A stretch of 64,000 bases of DNA, taken from positions 3,100,001-3,164,000 of the forward strand of contig NC_069110.1 of the NCBI RefSeq assembly GCF_947172395.1, written 5' to 3'. The position numbers and the translations under genes were made by a program. The DNA comes from Bicyclus anynana (taxonomy: Eukaryota > Arthropoda > Insecta > Lepidoptera > Nymphalidae). The notes beneath the pieces were generated by a model. That model was not told the origin of the DNA. It made no database searches and saw only the letters and a program-made list of their open reading frames with translations. Positions 56,641 to 64,000 of the stretch are shown one piece after another; position 1 is the first letter of the stretch; each line of letters begins with the position of its first letter.

Positions 56641-56974
56641 TTTTTTTTTTTTGTTTATTCTTTACAAGTTAGCCCTTGATTACAATCTCACCTGATGGTA
56701 AGTGATGATGCAATCTAAGATTTTAGCGGGCTAACTTGTTAGGAGGAGGGTGAAAATAAACCCCTATTAGTTTCTACACGACATCGTACCGGAACGCTAA
56801 ATCGCTTGGCGGTACGTCTTTGTCGGTAGGGTGGTAACTAGCCACGGCCGAAGCCTCCCACCAGCCAGACCTAGACCAATTAAGAAAACCTCAATCGGCC
56901 CAGCCGGGGATCGAACCCTGGACCTACGTCTTGTAAATCCAACGCGCATACCGCTGCGCCACGGAGACCGTCAA
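56641..56974 (-). mobile_element. tRNA-derived SINE, family B, near full length
   Basis: T-run at 56642-56655 (A tail on -), body as in the 24710 copy, B-box GGTTCGATCCC at about 56910 and head GACGGTCTCCGTGGCGCAGC. Confidence 0.85.
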
Positions 56975-58750
56975 AAAATCTAGGAATTTGAGATTCCCAG
57001 CTAAATATTTGTATAAACTTGTATTTTAAAAGTTGTCTCAAAACCTAAATATCCGGTGTCCGTGTCTATTAAAATTTGAGGACAAAGGTACACAAAGCGA
57101 TTTTTTTTGCAAATATCTCATTTCCTGTGGTTTGATAAAGTATCTCAAATTCCGAGATGAATTTACTAAGATGATTGGATCAATAAGGAGATACCTGAAC
57201 TGCCATGGAAGGAGAGCAAGATGCTAAAAGTTATACTTTTTTTGTTTACCTTAATAATTACCAATACTGAGGGCTCTTTGGTGGAGGTACTCAACGACAC
57301 GAATTGTGTGTAATTCTAACGCACACGAGTAAACCCGAAATTTCCCCCTCTTCGGGATTCCTACCAGAAATAAACTGTCATGTCATTATTATATAATGAA
57401 GGCAAATAGAAAAGTTTTAATGATTATACAGGGTGTTGGGGAGTATTTGTCATAACTTCAAAGTATTGACGAGTCTACTTATAGGAGCCGAACTCCGTAA
57501 CAAATATTTTTTTTTCTAAAACAAAAACATTTTGTTTTTATTCAAAGTAATTCAAATGATTCCGACTATCCATGTAACACACGCTTTTATCTATTACGCA
57601 CACGCATTTTAAAATTTGGCTACGTCATAATTATAAGGATGGCTATAAGGGATACATTTTAAGATCTATTTACAAAAGAAATATTATTTACTCCGAAAAT
57701 ATTAATTTTAGAACACATGAACAATTTTCGGTAAACAATATAACTCCAGAGATAAGGGATATACTCCCTAGCAGCCTGTATAAACGATATAAACGAAAAA
57801 AAATCATAATAGGGAGTAAATCACAATGTTTAACAAGTCGGGTCCAGTCGTACCATGGACATAACCACACACCAAACACCAAGAATCTTAACAGAAATAT
57901 AATTCCTTACTTTACAAGTTGGGTCCGAACTCGTACCAAAATACCAAGGACTCGTCAATCCAAACAGGTGAACCAGTACACCAACAAGGCAGTTAGAAAA
58001 TTGACACAGAAATAACAGTATTAAATAAACAGATTTTCAAAATATTATTTCGTGCCGCAAAATTAATTAAGCAAGCAAGGTGACAACATCGAACAGATAC
58101 AAATTTTCCCCACAACAAACAGTGCAAGCGAGCTCATCGAGGCGTTGTGGTTAATGAATAAAAAGCGACGAGTGAATAGTTATTTAACACATTTCTTCCA
58201 TTTCAATAAATTCCACGAGCATTTTAAGAGTCCCACGGCAGCGAGAATTCAAAAGTACTATTAAAACTCGAGCAGCATTATTATTGATTTCAATTTGTTG
58301 GAACAGTTAAGCAGTTTCCACCTTAATACGGGGTGATTCATTTATGTTACGAGAGCCGGCGAAGAATGGGGAGGCAAGAATATATGGCGAAGGATAAAAC
58401 TAATCACGCATTCTCTTAACGGAGGTAGGGCGTGGCCACAAAAGTAGCGAATAATAATAACTTATATCTTGGTAATATGTTCCAGATTATTAACACATCC
58501 ACATTATGTCAGCCGTTGAATCATTGACTTCTGTATGTGTCTTACATTTTGTAATTACTATATTTACCTATCATAGGTCTTTACCTGCATTCGAACTCAT
58601 TTAAGGTATATTTTTCAGCTGAGTGACATCATTGTGTCCGAGGTAATTAAATGAAATTTTCAATGAACTGTAACGTTGTAATTGGAAATTTATTTCAAAG
58701 GTTTCAATTCACAATATTTAATTGACTGTACTCAGTGTTGATTTTATTTC

Positions 58751-58927
58751 ATCATAATTATCAACTCATATACGGCTCACTGCTGAGCTTGAGTTTCCTC
58801 TCATAATGAGAGGGGTTAAGCCAATAGTTCACCACGCTGGCCCAATGCAAATTGGCAGACTTCACACTCGCAGATAATTAAGAAAATTCTCCAACATGCA
58901 GGTTTCCTCACGATGTTTTTACTTCAC
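58751..58927 (-). mobile_element. SINE family A, 3' half
   Basis: The - strand copy retains ACATCGTGAGGAAACCTGC to the degraded GATAATTATGATG tail; the tRNA-like head is missing. Confidence 0.75.
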
Positions 58928-60789
58928 CTTGGCCATGAAAATATTAGTATGAATAAGTTTAATTTCAATACGGTTTTTTTTAAAAGTACTTCTGCTAATC
59001 TTTACATTTTCATACTAGTCATATTAATGTGTAGTTTTATTTCAGCATATTTTTCCATAAAGTAAAGTTTTTAAAAAAGGTAGAGTATATTAAACGCGTT
59101 AATATCAGGAACTGACATTTGGATTGTAATAATTCTTGCTTTGGGCTTGTGGTTGACAATCATTCCTGATAAAGCGCGCGAAGGTGCTTCCATTGTACGA
59201 GTCTGGAAAAACAGAAGCTAGTAGGGCATTTCCACTTTTTACCAGTTCCTATTAGAAACGTTGATGTGAAAAAAGATCTCTCGCCGATCAACCGCAGCTT
59301 AATTATTAGGGTTCATAAAATAATAATTGTTCGTTTCCTTCATTTTCAACAATAAAACAACATTATAACTTCACTGAGCAAAAGCTACTTTCTAACCGCC
59401 CCATCTATCAATAGGACCGCACTCTGGCAGTCGCTTTTGCATTATCCACTTCCACATTACTGTCTTTTTGTTCCCCGTTTGATTGTTTAACCGTGCGTCG
59501 ATGTGGTATCCAATGGTTATTTTTTTCTATAGCGCTTTCACTTGAAATGGCTTCAGTCAATTGTGGAATATGTTGCTCTTATTGTTTCAGAAGAACAATA
59601 ACTGCCTTCATTTTATATGTTTACAGTGTCTAAAGGCTTGATAGGCACTTTTCTATTCCACCCTCCTATCTGCCATTGTTATGACTGTGTCTAGGACTAT
59701 CGCTGTGTTTATGTGGGACACTATTCATCTGTTTTCATTCATTAGTAATTTAATGCCCCTTTTGTTGTTTGTATTATTTCTTCGCCGTCATCGGGATTAC
59801 GAGTGGAAAAGGATCGAAACCTAATAAAGCTAGTTTTTTTTGCATTCTGTAATTATCTTGCTCATCTTATATCTAGCATGTTTTTTAGATACCTATATGT
59901 TTGGTACACAATAAGATATCACAAGAATTAGATTAATGTAAATATATTTAGAATAATATTAGTAAGATAATTCTGTTCCTAGTCTCTTAGGTGAGACCTT
60001 AATAGTTAAAGCTAGAAATAAATAATGTCATAGATTATTATTGTATTAAATATTAAGGCCACTGAATAAGTAAAATCGTTTTACAAAATTTCTTAGACGT
60101 TCTTTAATTCGTTAATGAAGTGCAAATTGATCGAGGTGGTAAGTTTCAGTTAATTTACTTAAAAATGTATTAATAACAGAATTTTGTGAATATTACTTTT
60201 TCTGACTGTCAATAGACAAAACTACAACGTTGGCCTGTTGGAGGTAAAGTAAAATCAAAATATCGTAATTACTGTGCATAACTAGTTTTATATAACGAAC
60301 CTCATTAGAGGAAAGTCTATTTTAGCACTATTTCGATCATAATTTTACATCAAAATTATGTTCAATTACAGAAGTATTATAAACACGGTAAATTACACTT
60401 GAATCACAAAATAATAACGGTGTCTACATATTCTATTAAGCGCATATTTAGTTCGTGATCGAAACCGATATTTTACGTCCAAATATAATATATCATATCT
60501 AATGGTAGTTAAGTGTTTATTGTCTGTACGTAGTTATCTAAATTACTATACTTACAAAGACGTAGACAATTTCCGCAAACCTTGTAATATAATAAGGGCT
60601 ATAATTTATTCGTCTGGTTAATTTCTATTGTTATAATATAATTTTTGCACATCGCATGCCAGAAGATATGCTATGAACGCGCATTTGTGATGATTTATGT
60701 TCGTATTGTTTATGCATTTATTCATTTTATATAATTTCCCTGTTATCATCGATTTTGACATTTGTTTTTATTTGATAAAGTAAGGTTTT

Positions 60790-60966
60790 TGAACTATAGC
60801 TTGGCAAATTCGTACGTAACATTCCCGATGGTCCACGCGGGCCGGAGGAGCGTGTAGCGATGAATGAAAAACTCACCACTGATGCACCTCACTTCCCCGC
60901 ACGCACGACTTGATACCCGCGCAGTCTTTCCCCCCGTCGCCCGCATATCATGGGATAGTGTCAGTG
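60790..60966 (-). repeat. Unclassified GC-rich ~170-bp repeat, copy 3
   Basis: The reverse complement follows the 12076 copy over its whole length, including ATGATATGCGGGCGACGGGG, GTGCATCAGT and GCCAAGCTATAG, with scattered substitutions. It lies 48 kb away on the other strand. Confidence 0.75.
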
Positions 60967-61328
60967 AAGCCCGAAATATTTTGATGAAATCCGTTATTAA
61001 AGTAGTGTCAAATTAATAACATAATAAATAAATTAATAATAACATTTTCATACACAAAAATAAACGAAACTATTCCGCAATTATATTCAAAGTGCAGATA
61101 CTCAATTTCTACTTTCTGCATAATGTAAATATTAGGTATGATAAAAATGTCTATGCTCTTTAGATTCCCAAATATACCTCCGCCATAAATCATGAATTTT
61201 GAATTGAATTCAAACACAACATTTTATGATGAATACATCAAGTAAAGTTAGACGTTTCCTTTTGCAAATTTCCTTCGGAAAACTAAATACAATATGTCTG
61301 TTATGAATTGAGTCATCGTAATAAAAAG

Positions 61329-61373
61329 TAGTTTTGAAACATGTGCAATTCCTATGCACATGTATCAAAACTT
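61329..61373. repeat. Hairpin with one mismatch, 18-bp arms
   Basis: AGTTTTGAAACATGTGCA and TGCACATGTATCAAAACT are inverted with one mismatched pair around a 7-nt loop. MITE remnant or structured RNA; no further evidence. Confidence 0.6.
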
Positions 61374-62160
61374 TCCGATAGAGCTTGTAACACGCGAGTT
61401 ATTTTTCAGGTTGATATAAAACTATTAATTTCCAATAAACCTACAAAACTTGACTTATCATATACAACCAACAGACGCTCGTGTATTTGTCTGCGAGAAT
61501 ATTGGTGTAATCCTACATTCCTTATTCCACCTTTATTAGTAGTACCGCATTTTGTGACAGTTATTGACTTGATATTATATTATATTATTAAAATTAAAGG
61601 TTATTATTATAATATGCCTATTAAGAATATTGTATATAATAATTGTATATAATAAATGTGAGTTTAAATTCAAAAAAATCAAAATTCATTTATTTCAATT
61701 AGGCTCAGTTTACAAGCACTTTTGATACGTCAGTTGACTATTTGTAAAGATTCTACCACCGGTTCGGAAGGCAGATTATGCTGAGAACCGTCAAGAAACT
61801 CAATAATTGCTCTTTTAAAAAAAAATCATACAATATTATAATTATATTTGATGACAACATTACAATTTCTTATACTTTTACTTCCTATGTGGTGGAAGCT
61901 GATCCAAGCATCTTTATCATTAAGGAACTCATCAATGGTGTTGTAACCTTGACTAAGTAAATGTTTTTTAACTCATTGCTTAAAGCTATGCATTGGCAGG
62001 TCCATCACAGTCTTGGGAATCTTGTTATACCTTTACCTGTGGATGAGTTTATTGTTTTGTAACCTGAGCAAAAAGACTTTCTTTTTTGTCTTTTCAGTAA
62101 ATATACAATCTTTGCTAAAGTCAATGTGTAGCGATTTTTTTACAAAGTTACCAAGTACCT

Positions 62161-62412
62161 TTTTGACGGCCTCCATGGCGCAGGGGTATGTGCGAAGGAT
62201 TTACAAGATGGAGATCCTGGGTTTGATTCCCGGCTGGGCCAATTGAGGTTTTCTTAACTGGCCAAGGTCTATTTTGTTACCACCCTACCGCCAAGCAATT
62301 AAGCGTTCCGGTAAGATGTTGTGTAGAAACCAAAAGGGGTGTGAATTTTCATCCTCCTAACAAGTTAGCCCGCTTCCATCTTAGATTGCATCGTCAGTTA
62401 CCAACAGGTGAA
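62161..62412 (+). mobile_element. tRNA-derived SINE, family B
   Basis: The head GACGGCCTCCATGGCGCAGG, B-box-like GGGTTTGATTCCCGGC and the conserved body are present; it ends near the CAACAGGTGAATTAAG segment. An overlapping 77-codon frame is SINE-derived. Confidence 0.8.
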
Positions 62413-63494
62413 TTAAGTAAAAATATCAAGTATCCACTTTAATACAATCCACAAGTCTAAAAGAATAAATAGGATTCAGCGTAAAATATCATCTTTGAAA
62501 ATTATGAATATTCGTTTTCGTTTCGCATCTGTCTTTTAATAGAGCAAATGCAAGCGTGGTGTTAATACTATACAAACTTGAGAGTCTGCATTGTCACCGG
62601 CTTGCCAGTGCGCGGGAAACCGTGTTTTTACCCGGGAAGTTGCTAACAACACACAGTCGGTGTACAAAAGTTTTAATTCTTAGCATTAATTACAGCGTCT
62701 GTCGTATCTGCGAAGTCAAATATTAGTAAGCGCTGGTACTTATGCAAAACGACTAAGATTTTATTTGACTTCGGCGTAGTTTCGGCGCTTGTGACGATGT
62801 AAGCAAGACAAACATGTTAATTATCGCCCCACAGCTTCCTCACCTCTTCTCCTGTCCCCCTTCACCCGCCCGCGCCCCTCCCGCCCTAACACTCCCAATT
62901 ATTACGGCAGCGACCGGGCGCAATGACTGAATTATTTACTGCGAACTTTGTCGAACATAATATTTTGTTTTTAATTTAGAAGCACGCATGTAGAAATTAT
63001 AGCGGAGATATATTATTCACCGGGAAGGCTGTGCCAGGTATGATGTGGATAGAACGGGGTGAATAAATAATGACAAGTTCCGCATTACCCGTATAAAATA
63101 TTTACATCGCGCTCTTTATTTCAGCGGCGTTTCGGTAAACTTGCCGCGCACTAGCTATTTTTTTAAGCGTAGACACGCATATACTCGTAGCTGGGATTTC
63201 ATTCAACTTAGAAGAGGTCTGGAAGAAATTAAATAGGTATGTGTCGTAAGAATTCCTTAAATCTCCCTTATCTCATGTTTCTATTAATGTATATTTTTGG
63301 TATTACTTATTTGTGTTCAAACATAACAATACTGCGTTTAGAAAGTGGAACTAAACTTATCAAACTTTAAAAGAGATCTTTCTCAGAGACTTGAAACATA
63401 AATTGTCGGTGCTTACTGTCATTAAATAATTGAAAAAGGCAAAAAAAATATTAAATTAAATTGGCTTCTCGAAGTACCTATTTCTATGAATCAA

Positions 63495-63815
63495 CATCAT
63501 CATCATCATTATCAACTCATATTTGGCTCACAGCTGGGCTCGTGTCTCCTCTCATAATAAGAGGGGTTAGGCCAATAGTCCACAACACAGGCCCAATGCG
63601 GATTGGCAGACTTCACACACACAGAGAATTAAGAGAATTCTCTGGTATGCAGGTTTCCTCACTATGTCTTCTTTCACCGTTTGAGACATGTGATATTTAA
63701 TTTCTTAAAATGCATATAACTGAAAAGTTGGAGGTGTATGTCCGAGACAGGATTCTAACCTACACCCTCCGGAATCGAAGTCAGAGGTCTATCCACAGCT
63801 CTGTGACACCTCTTT
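63495..63815 (-). mobile_element. SINE family A, near full length
   Basis: The CATCATCATCATTATCAAC tail is at the left, the body is complete, and the head with a degraded B-box (GGTTAGAATCCTG) lies near 63757. The overlapping 79-codon + frame is SINE-derived. Confidence 0.8.
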
Positions 63816-64000
63816 GAATACGCCAGTATAATAAGTCTACATACAACAGTACAAAATGAAACGATAACATAATAGCTAACAATCCACATAACATATACGT
63901 ACGTACATAGCAGTCGAGAAAATTTTCTCTCGCATCTGTTTATAATTAATTTAGAACATTAATACTGAATTTTACGACTCAATGTCTATTGTTTTGTTTT

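Larger units (their letters stand above)
50361..64000 (-). other. Upstream bab intron sequence, no exon recognised
   Basis: No BTB-type coding exon was found. Besides the repeats listed separately, it has a GC-rich CACGTG-containing patch (50640-50760) and moderately GC-rich patches near 51360-51560 and 62810-62910. Open frames of 60-108 codons are SINE-derived, LINE-derived or unrecognised. Stretches 50770-52600, 57000-58700 and 59000-60770 show nothing I can name. Confidence 0.6.

Noticed and set aside
1..64000. CRISPR arrays, operons, ribosome binding sites or other bacterial features
   Set aside because: The sequence is a eukaryotic nuclear genome with spliced genes; the repeats seen are dispersed transposons, inverted repeats and a minisatellite.

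Overview
This is an AT-rich eukaryotic window that reads as a moth or butterfly (Lepidoptera). The reasons are the protein sequences, insect-style introns with GT..AG borders, and a dense load of tRNA-derived SINEs, Helitron-like ends (CTAG followed by T), R1/RTE-type LINE remnants and foldback MITEs of types common in lepidopteran genomes. The species cannot be named from the sequence.

Two conserved genes lie tail to tail. On the + strand, 3493-11261 holds the last six exons of archipelago/Fbxw7 (F-box, then an eight-bladed WD40 propeller), the substrate receptor of an SCF ubiquitin ligase; its upstream exons are not visible here. On the - strand, 50360 down to about 30467 holds the 3' half of bric-a-brac (bab): a 58-nt linker exon, the pipsqueak (psq) HTH exon, an AT-hook-like exon and a proline/alanine-rich terminal exon. 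The BTB exon must lie beyond 64000. About 19 kb of repeat-rich DNA separates the two stop codons.

The two most interesting points are in bab. First, the TGA at 30575-30577 is followed in the same frame by 35 sense codons, all ending in G or C, up to a TAA at 30467, so the TGA may be read through. Second, the intron between the linker exon and the psq exon holds an intact same-strand reading frame (48639-48164). It encodes a different psq-type HTH plus a CENP-B/Tc5-like HTH. Its splice acceptor is phase-compatible with the linker exon, and a poly(A) signal follows. It looks like an alternative last exon that would swap the DNA-binding domain of the BTB protein. The normal psq exon also has a NAGNAG tandem acceptor.

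Region by region: 1-3492 Fbxw7 upstream intron; 3493-11261 Fbxw7 exons with MITE- and LINE-bearing introns; 11262-30466 intergenic or 3'UTR sequence with repeats, a minisatellite and GC-rich patches near bab; 30467-31541 bab 3' exons; 31542-35572 intron with LINE remnants and a nested foldback; 35573-35839 psq exon; 35840-50302 large intron with SINEs, Helitrons, a hAT-like MITE and the candidate alternative exon; 50303-50360 linker exon; 50361-64000 further bab intron, repeat-rich, with no recognised exon. Element family names are from recognition of motifs, not from a database search.
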